Shown in pieces: positions 17,747-28,092 of a DNA stretch of 43,227 bases. Each line of letters begins with the position of its first letter. Within the stretch, counting starts at the first letter, position 1. Source of the DNA: Methylococcaceae bacterium (lineage in GTDB: Bacteria; Pseudomonadota; Gammaproteobacteria; Methylococcales; Methylococcaceae); assembly GCA_004299145.1 (NCBI GenBank), contig SCQD01000184.1:1-43227 (forward strand). The letters run 5' to 3'. The translations under genes were made by a program, and so were the position numbers. The notes beneath the pieces were generated by a model. That model made no database searches. It saw only the letters and a program-made list of their open reading frames with translations, and had not been told where the DNA came from.

Positions 17747-19469
17747 GTTGCCGCCGGCTTTCATGACAATCCAGCTTATCTTTCAACCAGCTTACCGCCT
17801 CTGCAACGGGAATATTCCGGCTTTCACTGTCGCGCCGGCCTCGGTATTCCAGCGTGCCGGCGGCAAGGCCGCGCTCGCTGATGACCAGCCGGTGCGGTAT
17901 GCCGATCAGCTCCATGTCGGCAAACATCACGCCGGCGCGGGCTTTGCGGTCGTCGAACAATACTTCGATGCCGGCGGCCTGCAAGCCGGCGTATAGCTGT
18001 TCCGCCGCCGCGCGCAAACTTTCCGAAGCGTGCATGTTTACCGGCACCAGGCAGACCTCAAAAGGAGCCAGCGCCTCCGGCCAGACGATGCCTTGGTCGT
18101 CGTGATTTTGTTCGATGGCCGCCGCCACCACGCGCGATATGCCGATGCCGTAACAGCCCATGATCATGGTGCGGTTTTTGCCGTTTTCATCCAGCACTTG
18201 CGCCTGCAGCGCCTCGCTGTATTTGGTGCCGAGCTGGAAGATATGGCCGACTTCGATGCCGCGGGCGATGGTCAGCGTACCGTGTCCGTCCGGGCTGGGA
18301 TCGCCCGTCATCACGCTGCGCATATCCACCACCGGCGGAAGTTCGGCGTCGCGTCCCCAATTGCAGTGGATGTAGTGCTTGCCGGCCTGATTGGCGCCGC
18401 TGACAAAATTGACCAGGCTGGCGGCGCTGCGGTCCACCATCATGGGAACGTTCAAGCCCACCGGCCCCATAAAACCCGCCACGCTGGCGGCGGCGCGGAT
18501 GTCTTCGTCTTCGGCCATTTGCAGCGGCTTGGCGACGCCGTGCAGTTTTTCCGCTTTGAGCGGGTTCAACTCGTGGTCGCCGCGCAGCAGCAGCGCCATG
18601 ACGCCGCCGTCTTCCGCTTTGACCATCAGCGTTTTCAAACAGCGGGACGCCGGCACGTCCAGGTGCGCGGCGACTTCTTCGATGCTGCGCTGGGTGGGCG
18701 TATCCACCAACGCCATGGCCCGTGGCGCGCCGGCATCGGGAGGAGGCAGCGCGACGGCCTCGGCCATTTCGGTATTGGCGGCGTAATCACTGACCGTGGA
18801 AAAAGCGATGGCGTCCTCGCCGGAGTCGGCCAATACGTGAAATTCGTGCGAAAAACTGCCGCCGATGGCGCCGGTATCGGCCCGCACCGGACGGAACACC
18901 AGCCCCAGACGGGTGAATATGCGGCTGTAAGCCTCGTGCATGGCGTCGTAGGTTTGCTGCAGCGACTCGGCGTCATTGTGGAAAGAATAAGCATCTTTCA
19001 TGATGAATTCGCGCGCGCGCATCACGCCGAAGCGCGGACGGATTTCGTCGCGGAATTTGGTCTGGATCTGGTAGTAGCACACCGGCAGCTCTTTATAGGA
19101 TTGCACTTCGCCGCGCACCAGGTCGGTGATGATTTCTTCGTGCGTAGGCCCCAGGCAGAATTCACGGCTGTGGCGGTCCTTGAGGCGGGCCAATTCCGGG
19201 CCGTAGAACTCCCAGCGTCCCGACTCCTGCCACAACTCCGCCGGCTGCACCACCGGCATCAACACTTCCATGGCGCCGGTACGGTCCATTTCTTCGCGCA
19301 CGACGCGCTCTACCTTGCGCAACACCCTGAGCCCCAGCGGCAACCAGTTATACAGTCCGGCCGCCAATTTGCGGATCAGACCGGCGCGCAGCATCAGCTT
19401 GTGGCTGACGATCTCCGCGTCGCTGGGGGTTTCTTTCAGGGTATTGAGAGGGAACTGACTGGTGCGCAT
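17709..19469 (-). CDS. proS: Prolyl-tRNA synthetase
   Basis: [72 protein letters not shown]; bacterial-type ProRS. Confidence 0.97.
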   Translation of the reverse strand: MRTSQFPLNTLKETPSDAEIVSHKLMLRAGLIRKLAAGLYNWLPLGLRVLRKVERVVREEMDRTGAMEVLMPVVQPAELWQESGRWEFYGPELARLKDRHSREFCLGPTHEEIITDLVRGEVQSYKELPVCYYQIQTKFRDEIRPRFGVMRAREFIMKDAYSFHNDAESLQQTYDAMHEAYSRIFTRLGLVFRPVRADTGAIGGSFSHEFHVLADSGEDAIAFSTVSDYAANTEMAEAVALPPPDAGAPRAMALVDTPTQRSIEEVAAHLDVPASRCLKTLMVKAEDGGVMALLLRGDHELNPLKAEKLHGVAKPLQMAEDEDIRAAASVAGFMGPVGLNVPMMVDRSAASLVNFVSGANQAGKHYIHCNWGRDAELPPVVDMRSVMTGDPSPDGHGTLTIARGIEVGHIFQLGTKYSEALQAQVLDENGKNRTMIMGCYGIGISRVVAAAIEQNHDDQGIVWPEALAPFEVCLVPVNMHASESLRAAAEQLYAGLQAAGIEVLFDDRKARAGVMFADMELIGIPHRLVISERGLAAGTLEYRGRRDSESRNIPVAEAVSWLKDKLDCHESRRQPCSPSPRGRGLG

Positions 19470-19544
19470 GGATTATCCTGCCGAGGGGAAATTTAAAACG
19501 GCTATTTTATACGCTATACGGGTTCAAATTTGCCCGGAGCAAGA

Positions 19545-20282
19545 TTAAACCAGGCTGCGCCCCCCATCCACGGCCAACACCTGGCCGGTGACGTAATCGG
19601 CATCCTGCGCCAAAAACAATACGGCTTTGGCGATGTCCGCGGGACAACCCAGGCGTTGCAGCGGAATGCGCGCCAGTATCCCGGCCTGCTCCGCCTCGTC
19701 CATGGCCCGCTCCGGCCAAAGTATGGCGCCCGGCGCCACGGCGTTGACGCGCACCTCGGGCGCCAGCTCTTTGGCCAGGCAATGGGTCAACGACACCAGT
19801 CCGGCTTTACTCGCCGAATAGGCGGCATAACCCGGCAAGCCGCGTGCTGCGTGAATATCGGTGATGTTGACGATATTGCCGCGCCGCCGCTTGAGCCAGG
19901 GCACGGCGGCCTGGCAAAGAAAAAAAGGCGCTTTGAGGTTGGCGTCCAGCAGCGCCTGCCATTGCGCTGCGGTGGTGTGCTGCAAGGGGGTGGGATAAAA
20001 GGCGGATGCATTATTGACCAGCACATCCAGTGATCCCCAAAAACTCACCGCCTGAGCGATGAAATCATCCAGGGCTTCGGTTTGGGCCAGGTCGAGCTGG
20101 AGCACCCGCGCGGAATCGGGGCGTGTGATGTTGCAGGTTTCAGCCAGTGCCAGCGCATCGGACGCTGAATGGTGGCAATGCACGATGAGGTTGTAGCCGG
20201 CGGCGTGCAGGCATGCGGCGATGGCCGCGCCGATGCGCTTGGCCGCACCGGTAATCAAGACACAGCGGGGAGTAGCGGACAT
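19545..20282 (-). CDS. SDR family oxidoreductase, pteridine reductase-like
   Basis: LITGAAKRIGAAIAACLHAAGYNLIVHCHHSA..., LDVLVNNASAF, YSASKAGL, VNAVAPGAILWP. Confidence 0.85.
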   Translation of the reverse strand: MSATPRCVLITGAAKRIGAAIAACLHAAGYNLIVHCHHSASDALALAETCNITRPDSARVLQLDLAQTEALDDFIAQAVSFWGSLDVLVNNASAFYPTPLQHTTAAQWQALLDANLKAPFFLCQAAVPWLKRRRGNIVNITDIHAARGLPGYAAYSASKAGLVSLTHCLAKELAPEVRVNAVAPGAILWPERAMDEAEQAGILARIPLQRLGCPADIAKAVLFLAQDADYVTGQVLAVDGGRSLV

Positions 20283-20412
20283 TGCCGTAGGATATTCGGG
20301 GCCGGGGGTTGGTTCTACTTTGTCAAATTATTGCCAAGACGTCGTTCCGCCAGGGATGGGCGGAACCCAGGGCCATGGATGGCGGAGCGGCCCACGTCCC
20401 AGTGCCTGGATT

Positions 20413-20520
20413 CAAGAAGCCTTAGTTTTTCCGCTACGCGGCGGCTTTCAAGAAGCCTTAGTTTTTCCGCTACGCGGCGGCTTTCAAGAAGCCTTAGTTA
20501 TTCCGCTACGCGGCGGCTTT
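20413..20520. repeat. Three tandem copies of a 36-bp palindromic repeat
   Basis: caagaagccttagttttTccgctacgcggcggcttt, period 36 (copies begin 20411, 20447, 20483). Confidence 0.95.
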
Positions 20521-20910
20521 GACCGTCAACAAGCGCGTCACTTTGGTTTGCAGGGTATCAGGTTTGAAAGGCTTGGCAATGTAATCACTGACGCCGGCGG
20601 CGATGGCCATGCCGACCTTGCTGGCGTGCACATTGGCGGTCAGCATGAGGAAACGCATGGCGTTGAGGCGTTCGTCGGCGCGCACGAGCTGCAACAACTC
20701 CAGCCCGTCCATCACCGGCATGTCCCAATCACAAATCGTCAAATCGAAGCGTTTGATGCGCAGGATGCTCAAAGCGCTTTTGCCGTCGGCCGCTTCGGCG
20801 ATATCCTCTACCCCCATGTCTACTAGGCAGGCCTTGATCAGGCTACGCATGGATTTCATATCGTCCACGACTAAAATTTTCCGGCTGGCGAAATTGTACA
20901 GATCACTCAT
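20506..20910 (-). CDS. CheY-like single-domain response regulator
   Basis: KILVVDDMKSMRSLIKACLVDMGVEDIAEAADGKSAL...LTICDWDMPVMDGLELL; stop codon lies inside the 36-bp repeat. Confidence 0.9.
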   Translation of the reverse strand: MSDLYNFASRKILVVDDMKSMRSLIKACLVDMGVEDIAEAADGKSALSILRIKRFDLTICDWDMPVMDGLELLQLVRADERLNAMRFLMLTANVHASKVGMAIAAGVSDYIAKPFKPDTLQTKVTRLLTVKAAA

Positions 20911-21201
20911 GCTTACCTCCCAGATTATCCTTGCCTTTGCTGCGGCTATTCAATAGCCATAGTCAAATCAGGGAAAATACCCGCAGACGCCGCCAAAATC
21001 AAGCGGGTTCTTTTCCCGATGGCAGCAAGCCTGCCTAGCCACTGGCGAGAGCAGAAGTTTCATCATTACGCTGCCCAGCTCCAACTCCGTGATGACGTCG
21101 ACAGCCGTGGTCAGTAATTTTGAAGAGACTTACACGGCAGCCGCCCGAAGGGTGCCGGGCAGGGGTGTCCGGCATACAACCCAGCCACGGGCTGTATTGC
21201 C

Positions 21202-22230
21202 TCAGCCAACATCCTCGGCATCACCCGCCAACTCCAGCGCCGTCACAGCGGTGCGCCAAACCAGCTCCGCATCGAAAACAGGCGCTGACGCCACGCGCAA
21301 GCCCGGCATATCGCCGGACGGGACCGGCGCGCTGCCCAGTACCACGCAGCACTGCCGCTTGCCGCGCGCGCCGGTGAGCGCGGGGAAAGTGACGGAATAC
21401 AGCGTCACGCCGGGGATATCCAGCGCGGCCCCAAGGTGGGCAAGACCGGTATCCACGCCGATGACGCCGCGCGCCTGGGTCAAGATGCCGGCCAATTCCG
21501 TCAAGGACAGGCGCGGCAATACCCGTGCATTGCTACAGTGGGTTGCAATGATCTCGGCGGTGCGTTTTTCCGCCGCATTGCCCCAAGGCAGATAAATGCT
21601 ATGCCCCTGGGCGGCGGCAATGTTTCCCAACGCGATCCATTGTTCATCCGCCAAACGCTTGGTGGGCCAGGTAGTGCCGTGCAGAAATACCCAATAACCG
21701 GCATCATCCAGCGGTGAGGGAAGATGCGCGCTGCCGATGCCATAATCCAGCCGCAATGGATCGTACGAATAGCCCAACACCTCGGCGAATAATTGCCTGA
21801 TGCGCTCGATGGCGTGTTGACTGCGCGCAATGGCGTGCCGGTGGCTATACAGCAGCGAGGCGGCGGGCTCCCGCGCCGCACCCCAGGACAATCCATGACA
21901 GGACCCCTTTGCCAGCCGCGCGATGAGCGCGCTTTTGATCAGCAACCCCTGAGCATCGATGACAAAGTCGTATTCATGGGCGCGCAGCCTGCCGAAAAAA
22001 GCCGATAGCTCACCGCTGGCCACGGCCCGCCGCCAATTTTTACGCCAGCGGCGCAGCGCAATGGGGATGGTGTCGGCTACCGCCGGATGCCAGCCGGGAA
22101 CTTCCACGAACGCTTCCTCGGCCACCCAATCGAAAGTGATGCCGGGCATGGCCTTGACAGCATCGGTCACGGCCGGCAAAGTGTGGATCAAATCCCCAAA
22201 AGAAGAAGTTTTAACGATTAAAACGCGCAA
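21202..22230 (-). CDS. waaC: Lipopolysaccharide heptosyltransferase I
   Basis: LRVLIVKTSSFGDLIHTLPAVTDA...VIDAQGLLKSALIARLAKG-type motif...GVDTGLAHLGAALDIPGVTLYS. TTG start with AGGAG five bases upstream. Confidence 0.9.
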   Translation of the reverse strand: MRVLIVKTSSFGDLIHTLPAVTDAVKAMPGITFDWVAEEAFVEVPGWHPAVADTIPIALRRWRKNWRRAVASGELSAFFGRLRAHEYDFVIDAQGLLIKSALIARLAKGSCHGLSWGAAREPAASLLYSHRHAIARSQHAIERIRQLFAEVLGYSYDPLRLDYGIGSAHLPSPLDDAGYWVFLHGTTWPTKRLADEQWIALGNIAAAQGHSIYLPWGNAAEKRTAEIIATHCSNARVLPRLSLTELAGILTQARGVIGVDTGLAHLGAALDIPGVTLYSVTFPALTGARGKRQCCVVLGSAPVPSGDMPGLRVASAPVFDAELVWRTAVTALELAGDAEDVG

Positions 22231-22242
22231 GGAAACTCCTAC

Positions 22243-22707
22243 ATGAATGTTCAGCGACGAGGATTTTTGTCTGCCATAGCCTGGAGCAGCATCGGTGCCT
22301 GGGTGGCACATAAAGCCCACGGCAGCGAGTTGTTGCGGCGCCTCTGGCCACAACAGGCATTTGCCGCCGACCATCTGCAAACGGCGCTGACTCAGCTTTA
22401 TGGCCCGCACAAGCCGGAAAACTCCGAGCAAATCCGCCTGGAAATCCCCGAGTTGGCGGAAGACGGCGCCGTGGTACCGGTAACCGTATCGACCACGCTG
22501 CCCGGCGTGGAAAGCATCGCCCTGCTGGCGGAAAAAAATCCCACGCCGCTGCTGGCGGAGTTTATCTTGACGGAGGGACTGGAACCTTTCGTCTCCACCC
22601 ACGTCAAGCTGGCAGCCTCCTGTCTGGTGCTGGCGGTGGTGCGCGCCCAAGGCCAAAGCTACTCCACCCAGCGCATGGTCAAAGTCATGGTGGGCGGCTG
22701 TGGCTGA
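22243..22707 (+). CDS. soxY: Thiosulfate oxidation carrier protein SoxY
   Basis: Signal sequence, central domain and C-terminal VKVMVGGCG (SoxY GGCG swinging arm). Confidence 0.93.
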   Translation: MNVQRRGFLSAIAWSSIGAWVAHKAHGSELLRRLWPQQAFAADHLQTALTQLYGPHKPENSEQIRLEIPELAEDGAVVPVTVSTTLPGVESIALLAEKNPTPLLAEFILTEGLEPFVSTHVKLAASCLVLAVVRAQGQSYSTQRMVKVMVGGCG

Positions 22708-23029
22708 CGTGCCGGTGATTGAAGTAAAAATCCGCAGCAAACGCCAGGATGACGGCAGCGTTTTGCTGCGCATGCTCATCACCCATCCGATGGAAAACGG
22801 CAGGCGCAAGGACGCGGCCAGCGGCAAGCCCATCCCTGCGCATTACCTGCAGGAAACCACGGTCTTGCGCGGCGAGCAAATCCTCGCCCGTTGCCTGACC
22901 GGCCCCGGCATTTCCCGCGACCCCTATTTCGCTTTCAAGCTGCGCGACGGCAAGCCGGGTGAAAAACTGCGGGTGGAATGGCGCGACAACCTGGGTGGCA
23001 GCGGCAGTGCGGAAGCGGTGATCGACTAA
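22700..23029 (+). CDS. soxZ: Thiosulfate oxidation carrier complex protein SoxZ
   Basis: LLRMLITHPMENGRRKDAASGKPIPAHYLQE; overlaps the soxY stop. Confidence 0.93.
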   Translation: MADVPVIEVKIRSKRQDDGSVLLRMLITHPMENGRRKDAASGKPIPAHYLQETTVLRGEQILARCLTGPGISRDPYFAFKLRDGKPGEKLRVEWRDNLGGSGSAEAVID

Positions 23030-23031
23030 AG

Positions 23032-24528
23032 TTACCGGTACTTTAAATCGACCCCCGCCTCCGCCAGATAAGCCGCCTCCTGGCTCAAGTCCGCTTCGGT
23101 CAAAGGATGCTGGGCCAGCCAGTGGTCGGGAAAACTCAGGCTCAGGTGGTTTTCACCCAGGGCCAGCCGTAAAGGCGGCAATGGGTCGCTGTGGCGTCCC
23201 CGGTGCAGCAGCACCGCCAGACGCAGCAACCAAGCCAAAGTCGGGGCGTGGCGATTCCAGGGAGCGGCCAGTTCCTTGAACAGCTTGCCGGGCAATTTGC
23301 GGCGATGGGCCAGCACCAGGGCGGCCAACAGCTTTTGATCCTGCTGGGAAAAGCCCGGCAAATCGGCGTTTTCCACCACGTAGGCGCCGTGTTTGTGATA
23401 CTGGTTGTGGGCGATGTCCAGACCGATTTCGTGCAACTGGGCGGCCCAGGTCACCCATTGCAAGACTTCTTCCGCATCCAGCATGGGGTCAAGACGAATT
23501 TGTGCCAGAAATTGGCGCAAGGTGTCGATGATGCGCCCGGCGTGGGCCTCATCGGCGTGAAAACGCTTGGCCAATAGCTCCACGCTGTGCGCGCGTACGT
23601 CTTCGTGGCGGAAGCGGCCCAGCAAGTCGTAGATCAAGCCTTCGCGCAAAGCCCCGTCAGATACCGTCATGCGCGTCATGCCCAAGGTTGTGAAAGTGGC
23701 GCATAAAATCGCCAGGCCGCCCGGAAACACCGGCGCGCGCTGCGGATTCAGCTCGGGCAGGCGCAGTTTGTCGATGTGGCCACAGGCAATCACCGCTTCG
23801 CCGAGTTTTTCCAGGCTGATGGGCGTGATGCCGTGATTGCTCCAGCCTTGGGCCAGTACGATTTTTTGCACGGCGCGCAACGTGCCGGAGGCGCCGATGG
23901 CTTCTTGCCAGCAACCGCTGTGCAATTGGCGCGCAAAAGGCTCCAGCTCTTGCTGGGCGGCAATGACGGCGCGCCGGAACGATTTGGCGGTGATTTTGCC
24001 GTCGGCGAAAAAACGCCGCGTCATGGAGACGCAGCCCATGTCCAGGCTTTCTTTATAGGAAGGCGTCATGCTTTCACCGATGATGTACTCGGTACTGCCG
24101 CCGCCGATGTCTATCACCAGACGGCGCTTATCGTCGAATGCCAGACTGCGCGCCACGCCCAGGTAAATCAGGCGGGCTTCTTCGATACCGGAGATAATTT
24201 CGATCGGATGTCCCAAGGCCTGCTCGGCCTGGACCAGAAAAGCAGCGATGTTGGTGGCGGTGCGCAAGGTTTTGGTACCCACCGCGCGCACGCTGCCCGA
24301 CGGCAGGTTTTTGACGCGCTGACCGAAGCGCTCCAGGCTCACCAATGCGCGTGCCTGCACTTCCTCTGCCAGTTCGCCGGTTTTACTCAGACCGGCGCCG
24401 AGGCGCACCATGTCGCGCAGCCGGTCCTGGGTATGCAGCTGCCCATCGCGCCATTGGGCGATGAGCATGTGAAAGCTGTTGGAACCCAGATCTACCGAAG
24501 CGACGACTTCCGGAGATTTAGATTTCAT
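23032..24528 (-). CDS. ppx: Exopolyphosphatase / guanosine pentaphosphatase (Ppx/GppA)
   Basis: VASVDLGSNSFHMLIAQ, VIDIGGGSTEYIIGE, IGASGTLRAVQKIV; HD-like C-terminus. ORF upstream of ATG 24528 is repeat-derived. Confidence 0.93.
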   Translation of the reverse strand: MKSKSPEVVASVDLGSNSFHMLIAQWRDGQLHTQDRLRDMVRLGAGLSKTGELAEEVQARALVSLERFGQRVKNLPSGSVRAVGTKTLRTATNIAAFLVQAEQALGHPIEIISGIEEARLIYLGVARSLAFDDKRRLVIDIGGGSTEYIIGESMTPSYKESLDMGCVSMTRRFFADGKITAKSFRRAVIAAQQELEPFARQLHSGCWQEAIGASGTLRAVQKIVLAQGWSNHGITPISLEKLGEAVIACGHIDKLRLPELNPQRAPVFPGGLAILCATFTTLGMTRMTVSDGALREGLIYDLLGRFRHEDVRAHSVELLAKRFHADEAHAGRIIDTLRQFLAQIRLDPMLDAEEVLQWVTWAAQLHEIGLDIAHNQYHKHGAYVVENADLPGFSQQDQKLLAALVLAHRRKLPGKLFKELAAPWNRHAPTLAWLLRLAVLLHRGRHSDPLPPLRLALGENHLSLSFPDHWLAQHPLTEADLSQEAAYLAEAGVDLKYR

Positions 24529-24540
24529 TACAAGCGTTGC

Positions 24541-24659
24541 TCCAGAAGCCTTAGGATTCCGCGAGGACGCGGCGGCTTTCAGGAAGCCTTGGTGATTCCG
24601 CGAGGACGCGGCGGCTTTCAGGAAGCCTTGGTGATTCCGCGAGGACGCGGCGGCTTTCG
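24541..24659. repeat. Three tandem copies of a 39-bp palindromic repeat
   Basis: gaagcctt(a/g)g(tg)attccgcgaggacgcggcggctttc, spacing 39 (GATTCC at 24555, 24594, 24633). Confidence 0.95.
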
Positions 24660-26500
24660 ATGGCTTTTCGAATACCTTCGGCATCCAGACCGAGAGCACT
24701 CAGCAATTCTTCGCGGCCGCCCTGTTCCACAAACTGGTCGGGCAATCCCAAAGCCAGCACCGGCAAAGTAATGCCCTGGCTATGCAAGAACTCCTGCACG
24801 CCGCTGCCGGCGCCGCCGGCGACGACGTTTTCTTCCACAGTGACCAGCAAATCGTGCTCGTCGACCATCGCCAGAATCAGCGCTTCATCCAGTGGTTTGA
24901 CGTAGCGCATGTTGACCACGGTGGCACCCAGTTGTTCACCCGCCACCAAAGCCGGCGTCAGCATGCAGCCGAACGCCAGAATGGCCACCCGCTGCCCTTT
25001 CAAGCGCACTTCTCCTTTGCCCAGCGGCAAAGCGGTCATGTCCTTTTCCAGGGTGACGCCTGGGCCTTTGCCGCGCGGATAACGCACCGCGACCGGGCCA
25101 GGATGGCGGAAGCCGGTGTATAGCATCTGGCGCGCTTCATTTTCGTCGGACGGCGCCATCACCACCATGTTGGGTATGCAGCGCAAAAAGCTGTGGTCGA
25201 AAGCCCCTGCGTGGGTGGGGCCATCCGGGCCGACCAGACCGGCACGGTCGAGCGCGAACAGCACCGGCAGGTTTTGCAGCGCCACGTCGTGTATCAGCTG
25301 ATCGTAGGCGCGCTGTAAAAAAGTGGAATAAATCGCCACCACCGGGTGATAACCTTCGCAAGCCATGCCCGCCGCCACCGTCACCGCGTGCTGCTCGGCG
25401 ATGCCGACGTCGAAATAACGATCGGGAAAGCGCTGGGAAAATTCCAGCAAGCCGGAACCTTCGCGCATGGCCGGGGTGATGCCCAGCAACTGGGTATCCT
25501 GTTCCGCCATGTCGCACAGCCACTGGCCGAAGACCTCGGTATACGACGGCGTGCCGGGCTTGGCCTTGGGCAGGTGATCCTTGCTGGGGTCGAAAGCGCC
25601 GACGCCGTGATACGCCACCGGATCGTTTTCGGCGGGCGCATAGCCCTTGCCTTTTTTGGTGACGATGTGCAGAAAGCGCGGCCCTTTCATTTCCCGCAGG
25701 TTGCGCAGGGTGGTGACCAGAATGTCCAGGTCGTGGCCGTCGATGGGACCGATGTAGTTGAAGCCCAGTTCTTCGAACAGCGTGCCCGGCGCCACCATGC
25801 CTTTGACGTGTTCTTCGGCGCGGCGCGCCAGTTCCCACACGCTGGGTACGCGGCTGAGCAACTGCTTGCTGCCTTCGCGCACGCTGGAATAAAACTTGGA
25901 CGACAAGATTTTCGCCAAATAATTGTTCAAAGCGCCGACATTGGGCGAAATCGACATTTCATTGTCGTTGAGCACCACCAGCAGATTGGCGTCCAGGCAG
26001 CCGGCGTGGTTCAGCGCTTCGAACGCCATGCCGCCGGTCAAACCGCCGTCGCCGATGATGGCGACGGCGTGGGTATCGCGCTTATCCAGCGATGCGGCGA
26101 TGGCCATGCCCAAGGCGGCGCTGATGGACGTGCTGGAATGGCCGACGCCGAAAGCGTCATAGCGGCTTTCGTCGCGGCTGGGGAAGGCGGACAGACCGTC
26201 TTTCCGGCGGATGGTCGGCAAGCGTTCGCGGCGACCGGTAAGGATTTTATGCGGATAAGCCTGATGGCCCACGTCCCATACCAAAGGATCGTTGGGCGTG
26301 TCGAACACGTAATGCAAAGCGATGGTGAGTTCGACGGTGCCGAGCCCGGCGGCGAAATGCCCACCGGACTGGCTGACGCTGTCGACCATGTAAGCGCGCA
26401 CTTGTGCGGCCAGTTGCGGCAATTTTTCTTCCGGTAAAGCCCGCAGTTCTTCCGGGGAATTGATGGTGCAGAGAAGTCCGTACGGGGATTGCTCAGTCAT
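24551..26500 (-). CDS. dxs: 1-deoxy-D-xylulose-5-phosphate synthase with repeat-encoded C-terminal tail
   Basis: [79 protein letters not shown]. Tail [40 protein letters not shown] is repeat-encoded. Confidence 0.97.
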   Translation of the reverse strand: MTEQSPYGLLCTINSPEELRALPEEKLPQLAAQVRAYMVDSVSQSGGHFAAGLGTVELTIALHYVFDTPNDPLVWDVGHQAYPHKILTGRRERLPTIRRKDGLSAFPSRDESRYDAFGVGHSSTSISAALGMAIAASLDKRDTHAVAIIGDGGLTGGMAFEALNHAGCLDANLLVVLNDNEMSISPNVGALNNYLAKILSSKFYSSVREGSKQLLSRVPSVWELARRAEEHVKGMVAPGTLFEELGFNYIGPIDGHDLDILVTTLRNLREMKGPRFLHIVTKKGKGYAPAENDPVAYHGVGAFDPSKDHLPKAKPGTPSYTEVFGQWLCDMAEQDTQLLGITPAMREGSGLLEFSQRFPDRYFDVGIAEQHAVTVAAGMACEGYHPVVAIYSTFLQRAYDQLIHDVALQNLPVLFALDRAGLVGPDGPTHAGAFDHSFLRCIPNMVVMAPSDENEARQMLYTGFRHPGPVAVRYPRGKGPGVTLEKDMTALPLGKGEVRLKGQRVAILAFGCMLTPALVAGEQLGATVVNMRYVKPLDEALILAMVDEHDLLVTVEENVVAGGAGSGVQEFLHSQGITLPVLALGLPDQFVEQGGREELLSALGLDAEGIRKAIESRRVLAESPRLPESRRVLAESPRLPESRRVLAES

Positions 26501-26692
26501 AGCGCCTGTCTGTCTTTAGAATGAGTGCGGCTGGATGCCGTCATATTATGTAAATCGCGAGGGAAGGATTATGGCCGCCCCGTCCCGCCGCTGGCAAGTT
26601 TTCTCGTTCCCGCGCGCCGCGTGGGAATGCAGTTTGGGCGCGCCGCGCCGTGTAAACGATGGCCCTATAGCGGAATGGGATATACAAACGTT

Positions 26693-26718
26693 TGGGACGG
26701 GGTTCAAACCCCGTCCCA
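26693..26718. repeat. Perfect palindrome TGGGACGGGGTT-CA-AACCCCGTCCCA in dxs/ispA gap
   Basis: 12-bp perfect arms with a 2-nt centre. Confidence 0.9.
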
Positions 26719-26820
26719 CCTGACGAACGAGGAACCTTGTAGGGTATACGCTGTGCGTACCCCACATCGATAAGGCCTGGCCGGGAAGTCGTTTGCAGCC
26801 ACGTCCCTGCAATACCAGCA

Positions 26821-27723
26821 TCAGTGCCGCCGCTCGATGATGTACAGCGAAATGGCCTGCAACATATCTGCCGCCGCTCCCAGCGGCTGCAAAGCCGCCA
26901 CCGCCGTTTCGTGCATTTCGCGCGCTTTCTGTTTGGCCCCGGCCAAGCCCAGCAGGGCCGGATAGGTCGGCTTGTTGTGGTCTTTGTCCTTGCCCTGGGT
27001 TTTGCCCAGCGTCGCGGTGTCGCTTTCTTCGTCCAAAATATCGTCCTGGATCTGGAACGACAAACCGATGCACTTGGCATAGTGATCCAGGCGTTGCAGC
27101 GTATCGGCCTCGATGCCGCTCTGGGCCAGGGCGGCCAGTTTGACGCTGGCGCGGATCAGCGCGCCGGTTTTATGGATATGCATGTTTTCCAGTTCCGGCA
27201 AGGTCAGGCTTTGCCCCACAGCCGCCAGATCGATCGCCTGCCCGCCGACCATGCCCGCCACGCCGCTGGCCACGGCCAGGGTGTCGATCATGGCGATGCG
27301 CTGCTCGGCGCTGACCGCCATGGCGGAGTCGTGCGCCAACACGTGAAAAGCCAGCGCCTGCAAGCCATCGCCGGCCAGGATCGCGGTGGCCTCGTCGAAA
27401 GCTTTGTGGCAGGTGGGCTTGCCGCGCCGCAGATCGTCGTCGTCCATGGCCGGCAGATCGTCGTGAATCAAGGAATAGACGTGGATGAACTCCAGCGCGC
27501 AGGCCGGGCCGTCCAGGCGGCCCAGATCCAGGCCCAGCGCGCGGCCGGTTGCATAAGCCAAGGTTGGGCGCATGCGCTTGCCGCCGCCCAGCACGGCATA
27601 GCGCATGGCCTCGTGCAATCTTTGCGGTAACTTATTGGCGGACGGCAAACGTTGATCCAAAGCGGATTCAGCGCGTTCCTGGCACTCGGTCAGGAACGCC
27701 TTCAGGCGATTATCGGTGGTCAT
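26821..27723 (-). CDS. ispA: Polyprenyl (farnesyl/geranyl) diphosphate synthase
   Basis: [50 protein letters not shown]. Confidence 0.95.
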   Translation of the reverse strand: MTTDNRLKAFLTECQERAESALDQRLPSANKLPQRLHEAMRYAVLGGGKRMRPTLAYATGRALGLDLGRLDGPACALEFIHVYSLIHDDLPAMDDDDLRRGKPTCHKAFDEATAILAGDGLQALAFHVLAHDSAMAVSAEQRIAMIDTLAVASGVAGMVGGQAIDLAAVGQSLTLPELENMHIHKTGALIRASVKLAALAQSGIEADTLQRLDHYAKCIGLSFQIQDDILDEESDTATLGKTQGKDKDHNKPTYPALLGLAGAKQKAREMHETAVAALQPLGAAADMLQAISLYIIERRH

Positions 27724-27950
27724 GATTCGGGATTGAACGGCTTGAGTTGAACTTGGCCTTCTACTTCCAACAGCACCTGAATTTTTTGCTCGGCTTCCTT
27801 CAGGGCGGTTTGGCAAACGCGGGTCAGCTGCACGCCGCGTTCAAAGGCTTTGAGAGATTCTTCCAGGCTGGTGTCGCCTTGTTCCAGACGCTCCACCAGT
27901 TGTTCCAATTCCAGCAGAGAGTCTTCAAAACGCGGAGTTTTTTTGGTCAT
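27720..27950 (-). CDS. xseB: Exodeoxyribonuclease VII small subunit
   Basis: [53 protein letters not shown]. Confidence 0.95.
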   Translation of the reverse strand: MTKKTPRFEDSLLELEQLVERLEQGDTSLEESLKAFERGVQLTRVCQTALKEAEQKIQVLLEVEGQVQLKPFNPES

Positions 27951-28023
27951 AGGCGTGTGAGCGGCAAGGTGGCGGCCATTATAGAGGATGTTGACGGCGG
28001 TTTGCCCGCCCGGCGCTGCAAGT

Positions 28024-28051
28024 GGTCAGTGGTCAGCGGTCAGCGGTCAGC
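28024..28051 (+). repeat. Heptamer tandem repeat (GGTCAGY)x4
   Basis: ggtcagtggtcagcggtcagcggtcagc, followed by partial ggtcg. Confidence 0.9.
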
Positions 28052-28092
28052 GGTCGAAACATTTTCGCACGAAAATATTTTCGCACGACTTG

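Noticed and set aside
18030-19496. 488-aa plus-strand ORF opposite proS, and similar long antisense ORFs (1025..2812, 16146..17171, 25346..26437, 35816..37249)
   Set aside because: Antisense to well-recognised genes; composition typical of GC-rich shadow frames.
20413-20520. CRISPR array (three 36-bp repeats)
   Set aside because: Units are directly adjacent with no spacers; simple tandem repeat.
22231-22833. Upstream extension of the WaaC ORF to 543 aa
   Set aside because: Extension is antisense to soxY/soxZ; a TTG start with AGGAG gives a normal heptosyltransferase length.
24529-24699. N-terminal extension of Ppx/GppA ([13 protein letters not shown] x3)
   Set aside because: It is the dxs-tail repeat read on the same strand but in another frame; ATG at 24528 starts the conserved protein. 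Unlike Dxs, translation is not required here.
26693-26718. Possible tRNA T-arm (GGTTCAAACC)
   Set aside because: Part of a perfect 26-nt palindrome; no acceptor, D or anticodon arms can be placed around it.
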